Positions 8,498 to 17,300 of a stretch of 64,000 nt of DNA are shown here, in pieces (the stretch's first letter is position 1; every line of letters begins with the position of its first letter). A program made the position numbers and the translations under genes. The notes under the pieces are model-generated. The model made no database searches. It had not been told where the DNA came from and saw only the letters and a program-made list of their open reading frames with translations. The stretch lies in contig NZ_WKJK01000001.1 of NCBI RefSeq assembly GCF_009674535.1, positions 62,001 to 126,000 of the forward strand, written 5' to 3'. This stretch comes from Duganella guangzhouensis (lineage in GTDB: Bacteria > Pseudomonadota > Gammaproteobacteria > Burkholderiales > Burkholderiaceae_D).

Positions 8498-8788
8498 ATG
8501 TCGACTTATAAAGATTATCAAAAGCAAATTGCCGAGTTGCAGGCCAAAGCGGATCAAGCACGCCATGCAGAAGTGGGAGAGGCCAAAGCCAAAATCCAGG
8601 CAATTATGAGAGAGTATGGTTTGACATTAGCTGATATCGGCGGCTCGTCAAAGCAGCTATCTAAGACGCCGAGGAAGCCCGTGGAAGTGAAATACAAGAA
8701 CGAAGCTACTGGCGACACTTGGACCGGCCGGGGGCGCGCTCCGAAGTGGCTTGAAGGAAAAGACAAAGAGCAATACTTGATTCGATAA
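8498..8788 (+). CDS. H-NS family nucleoid-associated protein
   Basis: A 96-residue H-NS-like protein. The N-terminal half is a coiled-coil dimerisation segment (QKQIAELQAKADQARHAEV). The C-terminal DNA-binding domain ends in the hallmark GDTWTGRGRAPKWL loop, which inserts into the minor groove of AT-rich DNA. I chose the ATG at 8498, preceded by GAAAGG, rather than an upstream in-frame ATG. It likely silences AT-rich island genes, including the adjacent defence loci. The 257 bp after it (8789-9045) contain nothing I can name. Confidence 0.88.
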   Translation: MSTYKDYQKQIAELQAKADQARHAEVGEAKAKIQAIMREYGLTLADIGGSSKQLSKTPRKPVEVKYKNEATGDTWTGRGRAPKWLEGKDKEQYLIR

Positions 8789-9045
8789 CAATTGTATTGA
8801 TCCGTTAGTAGCCTCTGCTAACGGAGTATCCATTAGCTGCTTGCAGTTGCGTCTCTAATGTTTTGGTATTTAAGTTGAAGGCCCAGCGCAGTTAGGCTGA
8901 TACCGATTGTTTTGACAACGTCTTGGTGCAAGAGGGGAAATACATTCAGTTTATAGAGCACCTTTGTGCAACTTAATGCTAATTACGTAACGGCGATGTC
9001 CCCTGTTTTCGCCGCATTCGGTTGAGTCGCTGAATCGGTGAAATT

Positions 9046-9618
9046 TTAATTTTTCCGCTGGCTGAATAATTCAGGCATCTGATCAGGTGGCCTGCCGGAT
9101 TCGATAAACCAAACCATGATGTTCAAGTCGGCGCGAAACTGATCGATCGCGCTTTGATAGTCCAAAATTTTAAATTCTTCTACATCTTGAAATGGCTCTC
9201 CCGTATTGTCAATGGGATACCGAAATCGCTGATCGTGTGTGCGAACAAATTCCTCCAATATATCTGGAAATAATCCCTCTCTTGGGACAAAGACAGATTT
9301 GGGGAAGGGAAAAGCAATTTGATAATTGGCGGATGGATAGTGTTGTTGATATTTCTCGAACAATATATCTAGCCGATGCGTCTTTATGAATTGCTTTGTT
9401 TTGAACGCAATGGCACCCTTTAGAAAAAGCTCAGTTGCATGCCTGCATAGATGTAATATCACGCGCGTGTTTGTGTACTGCGGGTAATAGTCCTCAGCCG
9501 CCATTGCATTACACAATACTTGGGCGCCCTCCGCAAACCCATCTGCCATCCATAGCATACGTGAAGGGGCTGTTGCTTTTGTGGCGGGCCAAGCCGGCAC
9601 CGAAATGTTGGTTGACAT
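9046..9618 (-). CDS. HEPN-like hypothetical protein
   Basis: A 190-residue soluble protein. The segment LHLCRHATELFLKGAIAFKT then THRLDILFEKYQ has the helical pattern of HEPN or HEPN-like domains, which are found in RNases and toxin-antitoxin proteins. The catalytic R-x4-6-H motif is not evident, so it may be a non-catalytic member. A good AGAGGG ribosome binding site precedes the ATG at 9618. It is divergent from the ABC three-component operon starting at 9777, sharing a 158-bp AT-rich promoter region. Confidence 0.5.
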   Translation of the reverse strand: MSTNISVPAWPATKATAPSRMLWMADGFAEGAQVLCNAMAAEDYYPQYTNTRVILHLCRHATELFLKGAIAFKTKQFIKTHRLDILFEKYQQHYPSANYQIAFPFPKSVFVPREGLFPDILEEFVRTHDQRFRYPIDNTGEPFQDVEEFKILDYQSAIDQFRADLNIMVWFIESGRPPDQMPELFSQRKN

Positions 9619-9776
9619 AAAACCCTCTAATTGTTGCCCGCGATGAAAATATTGCCTAAATTAAAATATTTCTCTTGACCACTAAAGGCATGGATATTTG
9701 TACAGTAACGGTTAGTGAGATTTCTACAATACAATAAGTCATTACCAACTGTTAAGCATTTTTTTGCTCCAATGCT

Positions 9777-10916
9777 ATGGCAAATGTGCGCGCAAACGCG
9801 TCTGCCTCCACTCGTGGAACTATATATCAGCTATGTCTGGCCGTGGATAAGTGTTACGGATTAGCTCCTGGCCAAAAGCTTCTGATAGAAGACCTAGGCG
9901 ACCTCACGATTGAGGATGATTCGCAATTTGAGGTAAAAGCATATTCAGATGAGTTGACGGATGGTCATCCCAATTTTTGGAATACGTTGACGAACTGGCT
10001 TGACCCTGCGTTTCCTTCCGGCTCCTATCAAGCATTAATACTTCTCACTACTCAGTCCTTCTCCGCGATGGCCACGCTCTCAGCTTGGAATGACAGCAAG
10101 CATAGCGACCGCATTGAGATTCTGGAGAAGATCTTGGTGCGTTCCGAAGACCGAATCAAAAAGAAGCAGGATACGACACCTGACTACAAGCCCAGCAAGG
10201 CGGTAATGCAGCAACGTTCTGTACTGGCACCCAAAAATCGAAAGTTGCTGATAAGCATTGTCGATAAGATCTTCATCGATACCGGGCATCCAGCTATGCC
10301 AGAGCTGTACAAACGAATTCGTAATGAACGTAGTATCGGAATACTGCAAGCAAATAAGGACCTTTTTGTTAAGGGGCTCCTAGGATTTGTTTGTTTTCCG
10401 GAGAAAAAAGCTGGGGCATCCTGGGAGATAAGCCATGAAGATTTTGACGATCATTGCCAGATTCTTCTCCAGAAATATTGTAACGAATCCCGCACATTTC
10501 CAACGCAGCACTATGATGAATTCGACGAGGCAGATATTGATCTAAACCGTGAAGATTTATTCATTGAGAAAATTCGTGATATTCAGCATCATATATTTTT
10601 AGCTTACGCGATTAAAGATTATGAGTCGACAGTACATACGATTGCATCTCATTTCGAAGATTATAGTGCAAGATTCAAGTATTTTAACTCATTCCGTAAT
10701 CTGGTAAAAATGAACTTCCTCATGAGTTACGATACCGCGCAAAAGAATACGATGGCGGACTTGGGGGCGTCGCAGGTTTTTTATAACAATTGTCAAGTGG
10801 CTCCTGCGCCAACGTTCACTGGATATAGTGACGTGCAAACTTGGTTCCGCAACGGGATTATTCATATTTGCATGAATGACCTTCAAGATAATTTCAGATG
10901 GAGTTTGAATCCATAA
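9777..10916 (+). CDS. ABC three-component system, effector subunit with restriction-endonuclease-like domain
   Basis: A 379-residue protein. The N-terminal 60 residues fit a PD-(D/E)xK nuclease like the Cap4/DUF4297 family: STRGTIYQLCLAVDKC, Asp42 in EDLGDLT, and Glu52-Val-Lys54 in QFEVKAY. The C-terminal part (about 240-379) lacks known motifs and would be the domain that associates with the partner ATPase. The stop overlaps the next start as TAATG. In ABC three-component conflict systems, described by sequence analysis in Aravind's group, the effector is encoded first, then a middle component, then an ATPase, as here. DNA cleavage is inferred, not shown. Confidence 0.65.
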   Translation: MANVRANASASTRGTIYQLCLAVDKCYGLAPGQKLLIEDLGDLTIEDDSQFEVKAYSDELTDGHPNFWNTLTNWLDPAFPSGSYQALILLTTQSFSAMATLSAWNDSKHSDRIEILEKILVRSEDRIKKKQDTTPDYKPSKAVMQQRSVLAPKNRKLLISIVDKIFIDTGHPAMPELYKRIRNERSIGILQANKDLFVKGLLGFVCFPEKKAGASWEISHEDFDDHCQILLQKYCNESRTFPTQHYDEFDEADIDLNREDLFIEKIRDIQHHIFLAYAIKDYESTVHTIASHFEDYSARFKYFNSFRNLVKMNFLMSYDTAQKNTMADLGASQVFYNNCQVAPAPTFTGYSDVQTWFRNGIIHICMNDLQDNFRWSLNP

Positions 10917-11377
10917 TGAGTGATCCGATAAGGCATCTGGATATTTTAAATAATAATCCTTTCATTTTTGCCCCAGCAATTTTTGAATTTTTTAAAGCTT
11001 TAGGCAAGAGAGAGCACTCGTTGCTGCTTGCATACTTGGTGTTACCGATTTCTCTTCCTGTTAAACGCAGACTTTATCTAAAGCGTGATTTGGATGCAAG
11101 TAATTTGAGAACAATGGCTGAGAGAAAAGATTTGCTGCATGGACTTCAGGATTCGATTGGTGACTACAAGGGTGTAACCAATGCGACTTTGCAGTATCTA
11201 GCTAGTTCTGGGTGCATAGAGATTTTGCGTGACGAAGTCATAGTGAGAGGCGCTTTAGTTGGTCTTGATGCTCCGTCGCCGCCGGGCCTGGAAAAAGCAA
11301 CAGTTACGCTTGCTCGATTTTTTAACGAATATGATGTACCAACAATTTTTCGGATGGTAGGAGTATTATCTCTATGA
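10916..11377 (+). CDS. ABC three-component system, middle component
   Basis: A 153-residue protein opening with NNPFIFAPAIFEFFKALGK and continuing HSLLLAYLVLPISLP, the arrangement I recognise from ABC-3C middle components. A predicted winged-helix-like segment follows (TNATLQYLASSGCIEILRDE). It is coupled at both ends: the ATG overlaps the upstream stop as TAATG, and its own stop overlaps the next start as ATGA. It probably bridges the nuclease subunit and the ATPase. No catalytic residues are expected or visible. Confidence 0.7.
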   Translation: MSDPIRHLDILNNNPFIFAPAIFEFFKALGKREHSLLLAYLVLPISLPVKRRLYLKRDLDASNLRTMAERKDLLHGLQDSIGDYKGVTNATLQYLASSGCIEILRDEVIVRGALVGLDAPSPPGLEKATVTLARFFNEYDVPTIFRMVGVLSL

Positions 11378-13407
11378 GAGCTAGCATTATGTATATCGGC
11401 ATTATTGATAATGCTAATACAGCGTATCATGTCGAGTTTAGCGAAGGTGTTAACGTCATCACAGGCCGGTCATCTACTGGGAAAAGCGCCTTAATTGAGA
11501 TATTTGACTATTGCTTCGGTAGTTCGGAATTTACCGTTCCGGTTGGGGTCATTACAACCGCTGCGCAGTTCTATTTCACGATTATGAAAATGGAAGCATC
11601 CCTTCTTGTAATGGGCAGAGCTGCTGATAGCGAGGATGTATTTCTAAAAGAAGAATTCGATGTGGAGAATTTTGTCTCGCTTGATTGGCTTGGAATGGGG
11701 TACTTCGAATCCCAGTATTTCCATCCTCTACGGCAGTTCAAAAAGCGCATGAATCAGTTCTTTTCCATAAAAGTGACGGATATAGATGAGGACATCGAAG
11801 CTCGTGCAGCATATGGAAAGCGGCGATCTGCTACACCGTCTATTCGTAGTTTCGCATCGTTCAATCTGCAGCATCAGAATTTGGTTGCGAACAAGCACGC
11901 TATATTTTACAGGTTTGACCAAAAAGAAAAACGTGAGCAAGCGATCGAACACCTAAAAATCTTCTTAGGGTTTGCAGATCAGCGCTATTTTAGTCTGATG
12001 CAGTTATTCAATGAGCTTGATGCGAAGCGTCGTCGACTAAAGCGAGAAATCCCCAAAAAGAAAGATCAAGAAAGCATACAGCGCGCCAAGTTGGAGCAGG
12101 TCATCTTTTCATACAGGGCAATTACAGGAAAAGAATTTGGCTTGAATTTGGACGCTGCTATAAGTTCTCCAGCCAATGCGCTCAACTGGCTGGGGGCACA
12201 GAAAGTCAAGTATGTCGCGGGCTCTAACGAGCATGTAAAGTTGCTCAATCAAGAGGAGGACCGCAGGACCGAATTGACCAGTCAACTTCGAAAGTCCCAG
12301 ATTGCCTTGACCCAGGTGGAATCTGCAGGGGAGTTTTCGAAGAAATATTTGGAGCACAATCAGGCTATTGCGCTTCCTCGTACGGCCAACATCAAGCACG
12401 CCAATTGCCCGTTCTGTGAATCAGAGAATAACGTCGTTGAATCGAGTGCCAACCAGTTAACCGAGGCAATTGGTTGGCTTAACAGTGAACTTCGCCGCTC
12501 TAGCTATCGTCAGCTTGCTCTCGATGAAGAATTGAGTGTATTAAAAAAGCAAGTGGCGCATGATCGGGCGAATTTAGCTTCGTGCTCTGCAAAAATACGC
12601 TCTCTGAAGAAGCAGACCGAGAACATGGGGGCGCTAAAGAATCAATATGAGCTCGCTGTTGAGGCAAAATTACGTATTGAAGCTGTTCTGAAAGAACTAT
12701 TGAATCAATCTAAAAATACGATCGATTCAGATATTAAAGCATTAGATATTGAAATTAAAAAAATAACGGACGAACTTAAGCTTAATTACGACTTGACTGA
12801 AAAAATAAAAGAAGCTGAAGGGCGCATTCGCACCCTTTTGGCTTTATACGGCAGTCGATTCGACTTTGAGGGCTCATACAAACCAATTAACCTCCATTTT
12901 TCCTTGGAGAGTTTTGATTTGTGGCATGTAACGCCGAATAATAAAGAAGTATTTCTTCGCTCAATGGGCAGTGGTGCAAATTGGCTGGCTTGTCACCTTG
13001 TGCTATTTCTAAGCCTTCATCGCTATTTTTGTGAGGTTGGCGCGGATTGCTCCATTCCACCAATCTTATTCTTGGATCAACCAAGCCAAGTTTACTTCCC
13101 CACTATTTTAGACAATGACTCCGAATTTTCTCCCGGTGAGCTGGTTAAAAGAGATGCAAGTCGTGAAAAGAGCAAACCTGTAGATGAAGATATTGAGGCA
13201 GTAACTAAACTTTTTGATCAGCTGGTGGTGTTCTGCCAAGAAACAAAAGATGAAACTGGTATTTGTCCCCAAATTATTGTTACTGATCACGCAGATAAAT
13301 TAGTTTTGAAAAGTGGCGTGACTTTTGAGTCTTTGGTTCGCAAGCGATGGCGCGAGCAACATGATGGTTTCATCGATATGCGTGGTCTCACGATTGATGG
13401 TAGATAA
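11374..13407 (+). CDS. ABC three-component system, DUF3732-type ABC ATPase
   Basis: A 677-residue Rad50/SMC-like ATPase. Walker A is GRSSTGKS at 31-38. A long central coiled coil contains CPFC at 345-348, reminiscent of the Rad50 zinc hook. The C-terminal half carries a signature-like SMGSGANWLA and the Walker B/D-loop PPILFLDQPSQ around Asp568, characteristic of DUF3732 proteins. It should sense a nucleic-acid or invasion signal and license the effector encoded two genes upstream. All motifs look intact and the gene is AT-rich compared with the core genome in this window. The 128 bp after it are intergenic. Confidence 0.8.
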   Translation: MRASIMYIGIIDNANTAYHVEFSEGVNVITGRSSTGKSALIEIFDYCFGSSEFTVPVGVITTAAQFYFTIMKMEASLLVMGRAADSEDVFLKEEFDVENFVSLDWLGMGYFESQYFHPLRQFKKRMNQFFSIKVTDIDEDIEARAAYGKRRSATPSIRSFASFNLQHQNLVANKHAIFYRFDQKEKREQAIEHLKIFLGFADQRYFSLMQLFNELDAKRRRLKREIPKKKDQESIQRAKLEQVIFSYRAITGKEFGLNLDAAISSPANALNWLGAQKVKYVAGSNEHVKLLNQEEDRRTELTSQLRKSQIALTQVESAGEFSKKYLEHNQAIALPRTANIKHANCPFCESENNVVESSANQLTEAIGWLNSELRRSSYRQLALDEELSVLKKQVAHDRANLASCSAKIRSLKKQTENMGALKNQYELAVEAKLRIEAVLKELLNQSKNTIDSDIKALDIEIKKITDELKLNYDLTEKIKEAEGRIRTLLALYGSRFDFEGSYKPINLHFSLESFDLWHVTPNNKEVFLRSMGSGANWLACHLVLFLSLHRYFCEVGADCSIPPILFLDQPSQVYFPTILDNDSEFSPGELVKRDASREKSKPVDEDIEAVTKLFDQLVVFCQETKDETGICPQIIVTDHADKLVLKSGVTFESLVRKRWREQHDGFIDMRGLTIDGR

Positions 13408-13535
13408 CGAAATAAGTTTATTTCCCATTTAAAACTTACTCGTGAGATTTGAAAATAGTAAGTGCAATTTTTCTGTTTATTTTTTTAACTGAGTTATTGT
13501 CTTAAAATGAATTAGACGATAACAGGAGTGTTATA

Positions 13536-14991
13536 TTGTTTACTTTGCTAAGTTTTGTTGTTCGACACAAAGGGCGTGATTTATATAATTGTGAATTCTC
13601 CAGCACAGAAAAAAACGATCGGGATCGAATATTGACGACACTCGTGATTGGAGAAAATGGCACCGGAAAAAGCTTTTTGTTAGCAACAATGGCTGATTTT
13701 TTTTCGGTATCTAATTTCTCATACGGAAAGGATTTCGACCGGGACAGTCAGTCCTGCTTTTAAATACGATAACGTCCAGCTAGCGTATTTTTTAGGCGGG
13801 AAATTATACGAGATATCGCGCAATAAAAGTGAAATTAGAGCTTATTGTAACAAAAAGGAAGTGGAAATTAATAGATCAATATTCCCTAGTAGAATATTAG
13901 CACTTTCCTTTATCACAAATGATAAATTTTCATTTTCTGCTGAGGTTGATGGTTCTTATTCCTACTTGGGTGTGCGTGCTACAGGCAACGCAATGTACAC
14001 CAGCACTATTGAGAAACGATTATGCTCTCATATCTCCGCCATTTCGAGAAATGAAAAACGAGTGGAAAAACTCGGTGACATTCTAGAGTTTCTTGGCATG
14101 GAGAGAAAGTTAAGGATCAGACATGAGCTTACTAGAAAAACATTATTCAAATCGAAGCTAAATCATAAAATAATAAATTCTGCGCTGTTGAAAGCAATCG
14201 ATAGAAAAAAATATCTAAGTTATAACTTGAGGTCAATTTCTAATGAGCAAATTGAACTGCTAATATCCAATGTGGATAAGTTAAAATGTAGACTTTCATC
14301 TGAACCGCTTTCGATTGAGTATGTTGTGGATTGTGACTCATCGAAGTCGACGATCGATTCCGACGAGTTAGAGACTATTAACATATTAGAGAATATAGAA
14401 TTTATTTCGCCTCCTAAGGTTGTTTTTTCAAAAGCTGATGGATTTGAATTTGAGCACACTAGTTCTGGTGAGAAAAGTGTGCTTTACACGATGATTAGTT
14501 TGCTTGCAGCGACCATTTCAGATTCTTTAATATTGATAGACGAGCCTGAAATTAGTCTTCATCCTTCATGGCAGATGCGTTATGTGAGTCTATTGAAGAA
14601 TGTTTTATCGTCGTTCCCGGAATCGCACTGCCTGTTAGCTACTCACTCACATTTTATGGTTTCAGATATTGAACCCAAAGATTCTGACTTGGTAACGGTA
14701 TCCAGAAAAAATGTTGATGGAAATATTGTTAAGAATTTTGAGAAATTAGATTACAGTACGTATGCTTGGTCGGCAGAAAATATTTTATATCAAGTTTTCA
14801 ACTTAAGGACAACTCGCAACTTTTATTTTGAGCAGGAGCTTTCTGAGTTACTCTCAATGATTTCACAACGCTCAAAGAACGTGCCTCGAATAAAGGAGTT
14901 GGTTTCGAAATTTTCTTCATTGCGGTTCAACGAGTCAGATCCTATTAACATAGTGATTGATCAAGCTAAAAATTATCTTGCTAAAATATGA
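13536..14991 (+). pseudogene. Septu-like (PtuA-type) AAA ATPase, interrupted by a +1 shift at a T8 run
   Basis: Two frames together make one ABC/AAA ATPase. Frame one starts at a TTG (13536) with a good AGGAG and contains Walker A GENGTGKS (39-46), but stops at 13763. The continuation lies in the next frame and is open from just after 13683. It ends at 14991 and contains the signature TSSGEKSVLYT, Walker B LILIDEPEISLHPSW and the ATHSHFM switch. Removing one T from the eight at 13697-13704 joins MADFF to RYLISHTERIS and restores a single protein. It is followed by an HNH gene overlapping as ATGA, the order of Septu ptuA-ptuB. It could be broken, phase-variable, or read by slippage. Confidence 0.7.
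13697..13704 (+). repeat. Homopolymer run of eight T inside the PtuA-like gene
   Basis: Eight consecutive T bases sit exactly where the ATPase reading frame has to shift. Such runs are hot spots for replication slippage, transcriptional slippage and sequencing indels. Confidence 0.8.
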
Positions 14992-15590
14992 TTGTTCAAA
15001 TCAAGTCTGCAGCTATGCCAAGACGTATAAGGAATATGCTTAGGGGGCTTAATCCCCTAAAGGGCGGTGAGTGGGATTCCTCCTCACCTGGAGTGGCCGC
15101 TTTTAAAGAAACAATTTATTGTCAGTTGTTGAGTATTCAAAATGGTAACTGCGCTTTTTGTGGTTTAAGTCTTTTTGAAACTAGTCGTGCGGAAATCGAG
15201 CATATAGTTCCTAAGGGCGGAAAGAAGCGACCTGCTTATCCAGAATATGCTTTTCATAGAATAAATCTTGTTTTGGCTTGCACTTACTGCAATGGCAGTT
15301 CAAAAAAAGGGCAAGCAGATGTGCTGCGCTTAAAGAACGTAAATTTTAGAGATTGCAAGATCGCCATTGTGCATCCGATTATCGATGATCCGTCGATGCA
15401 TTATTGCTGGGTTAATGAAAAACAAAAGGTATTGATAGGTGCTTTGACTAGGAAAGGTGCGTACAGTATTGCCTTATTTAAATTATCAGCTACTAAGCAA
15501 GCGGAGGCTAGGGCGAAACAGATTGTTTGGGAGGCAATGAAAAAAAATAATGTTGCATTGATTGATGCAATACTTACTACAAAGATCTAA
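14988..15590 (+). CDS. HNH endonuclease, Septu-like PtuB
   Basis: A 200-residue HNH nuclease. The zinc-binding cysteines appear as CAFC (55-58) and CTYC (98-101). The catalytic core is EIEHIVPKGG with His72, and RINLVLAC supplies the Asn. This is the layout of the HNH partner of PtuA-type ATPases and of retron-associated HNH proteins. The ATG overlaps the ATPase stop (ATGA), so its translation depends on ribosomes that complete the ATPase frame. The coding sequence is intact. It would be the DNA-cutting effector; phage defence is inferred from family. Confidence 0.75.
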   Translation: MIVQIKSAAMPRRIRNMLRGLNPLKGGEWDSSSPGVAAFKETIYCQLLSIQNGNCAFCGLSLFETSRAEIEHIVPKGGKKRPAYPEYAFHRINLVLACTYCNGSSKKGQADVLRLKNVNFRDCKIAIVHPIIDDPSMHYCWVNEKQKVLIGALTRKGAYSIALFKLSATKQAEARAKQIVWEAMKKNNVALIDAILTTKI

Positions 15591-15899
15591 TTTTAGATAT
15601 GTCAAGCCAGAAGTTTTCGTCAGCTTGGTGAGTCCATATTGCTCACGATAGGACGGCGTGTTTCTCTGTGCCTGATGGCGTGCTGGGGGCGGCGCTACCC
15701 CGCGCCAAGCTCGCCAAGGCAGCTTAGCCGCGCTAGTTCGCAATGGAAGACGATCCGTGAAGTGCTGTCCAGGCTCGATAATCCACTTTGACTACCATCA
15801 TTGTACAATTCGTGGCGTAATGAATCGGATGTCTAAGTTTTTGATTTTTTTAAAATTTTAGTCACTCACACAGTAGATTACTGTAACGTAGCACTACAT

Positions 15900-15929
15900 A
15901 ATGGTTCGAACCCAGCTGGGCAGGCCATA
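15900..15929 (+). other. tRNA 3'-end-like fragment, possible attachment-site scar
   Basis: The sequence GGTTCGAACCCAGCTGGGCA followed by GGCCA resembles the T-loop, acceptor strand and CCA end of a tRNA. The bases upstream do not provide a matching acceptor or anticodon arm. Such 3' fragments are left by integrases that recombine in tRNA genes. I did not find the intact partner tRNA in this window. The rest of 15591-16022 shows no gene. Confidence 0.35.
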
Positions 15930-15934
15930 AAATC

Positions 15935-15967
15935 AAGGACTTAGAGAGTTTCTCAAGTCCTTTTTTT
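15935..15967 (+). terminator. Rho-independent terminator
   Basis: GGACTT (15937-15942) pairs with AAGTCC (15955-15960). An inner GAGA/TCTC stem with a bulged A and a GTT loop lies between them, and seven T follow. Confidence 0.7.
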
Positions 15968-16022
15968 GTATCTGTAGTTTTCGTGTAGGCACTGTGTAGG
16001 TTTTTTCGAACTTGGGGCGAGC

Positions 16023-16712
16023 ATGAATGATATGGACGTAATTGGTGACCTGGCGCCCAGCACTGCGCTTATGGCTGAACTGAATGCAAATGGGATTAGG
16101 ATTGAATGTTTCCAGGGAAAGGCAAGTCCCGTTAGTGGGAACGGCCTTGAATGGGCATGTGCGGACTGGTACCGCGCTGAGCGAGTTTTCCGTATCTACT
16201 TGCCGCTTCTTTGTTCTGCCCATCAGCTTTTCCATGAATTGCTGCATTGTTATTTTGGTTGCATAAGAGGCATGGAGCTCGTTGTAGCTGTGACCGGCGC
16301 GGAGCCGCGTGTTCAAGCTCAAGTTGCCACTTTTAACAACGATTTTGATCACATTTTTGTAGTGCAGCGCGAAATCGAGGAGCATCCTGAGGCGGAGCAA
16401 TTTTGGGATGCGGAATTTCGCAGGTCATACGCAGAATTAGACTTGCATGCGGCCGATGTGCTGACGCGGTACCAGAATAAGATGATGCTTCTGAAGGGAT
16501 GGGCCGTTTTGGATGTGGCAATGCCAAAGTCGGATATTCGGTCAGTATTCGAGATGGCGCTTGAAGGATATGGGTGCAAAGAAGCATCCCATACGATGTC
16601 GGAAGCCATTAAGAGGGCAGGGAGCAATAAACGAGCTGTGGTAGAGGTTTTTCTAGAGGCACTAGGATTTGACTATCAGAATTTGCGGCGCGCAACATAT
16701 GCTGCGTGGTAA
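16023..16712 (+). CDS. Hypothetical protein with HExxH motif
   Basis: A 229-residue soluble protein that I do not recognise as a named family. It contains SAHQLFHELLHCYFG with His71-Glu72-Leu-Leu-His75, the zincin-type HExxH signature inside a predicted helix, followed by acidic segments (EIEEHPEAEQFWD) that could supply a third zinc ligand. There is no signal peptide, so any peptidase would act in the cytosol. The ATG at 16023 has GGGGCGA just upstream. It follows the tRNA-like scar and terminator and precedes a convergent resolvase gene by 2 bp. The metallopeptidase assignment rests on the motif alone. Confidence 0.55.
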   Translation: MNDMDVIGDLAPSTALMAELNANGIRIECFQGKASPVSGNGLEWACADWYRAERVFRIYLPLLCSAHQLFHELLHCYFGCIRGMELVVAVTGAEPRVQAQVATFNNDFDHIFVVQREIEEHPEAEQFWDAEFRRSYAELDLHAADVLTRYQNKMMLLKGWAVLDVAMPKSDIRSVFEMALEGYGCKEASHTMSEAIKRAGSNKRAVVEVFLEALGFDYQNLRRATYAAW

Positions 16713-16714
16713 AT

Positions 16715-17281
16715 TCACGATGGCTTAACCACGCCCAAGATATTGGCCCGGGAGACGCTGAACATCCGGGCCAGTGCGCTCACGCTCTCGCCGGCGGCAT
16801 ACTTGGCTATGATGTTGGCACGCTGCTCGGCGGTCGTTTTCGATGGGCGGCCCAGCGTCTTGCCTTCATTCTTCGCACGAGCCAGACCGGCTTGCGTGCG
16901 TTCCACCAGCAAATCACGCTCCATCTCGGCCACGGCGGCCAACATGGTCAGCATCATCTTGCCCGCCGGCGAGGTCGGGTCCAGCTTGCCAAGCTGGAGG
17001 ACGATGACGGCAATCTTGCGGCTGGCCAGCAGCTTGACCGTGGCGCAGACGTCCTGCGCGTCTCGGCCCAGGCGGTCCAGCTTCGCTACCACCAGCGTCT
17101 CACCATTCCGAATCTGACTGAGCAGCGCGGCGAACTGCGGGCGCTGGGTGGCGCCGGTTTTGCCGCTGATGGTGTCAGCAAACCAGAAATCGACCTGGTG
17201 GCCTGCCGCCTCGATTTCGATGCGCTGGTTGTCAGCGCTTTGTTCGGTGGTGCTGACGCGGCCGTATGTGAAGGTTGCCAT
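16715..17281 (-). CDS. Serine recombinase of the resolvase/invertase family
   Basis: A 188-residue small serine recombinase. The catalytic serine lies in TYGRVSTTEQ near the N-terminus. The downstream VVAKLDRLGRDAQD and TSPAGKMMLTMLAAVAEMERDL blocks are hallmarks of Tn3-type resolvases and Pin/Hin invertases, and a C-terminal helix-turn-helix follows (SALARMFSVSRANI). The ATG at 17281 has GGAGAG upstream; a longer frame reaching 17374 lacks such a site and would run through the res-like repeats. No transposase gene accompanies it, so it is either an orphan of a lost transposon or part of island maintenance. Confidence 0.88.
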   Translation of the reverse strand: MATFTYGRVSTTEQSADNQRIEIEAAGHQVDFWFADTISGKTGATQRPQFAALLSQIRNGETLVVAKLDRLGRDAQDVCATVKLLASRKIAVIVLQLGKLDPTSPAGKMMLTMLAAVAEMERDLLVERTQAGLARAKNEGKTLGRPSKTTAEQRANIIAKYAAGESVSALARMFSVSRANILGVVKPS

Positions 17282-17300
17282 GGTGTCTCTCCGGTTAGAC

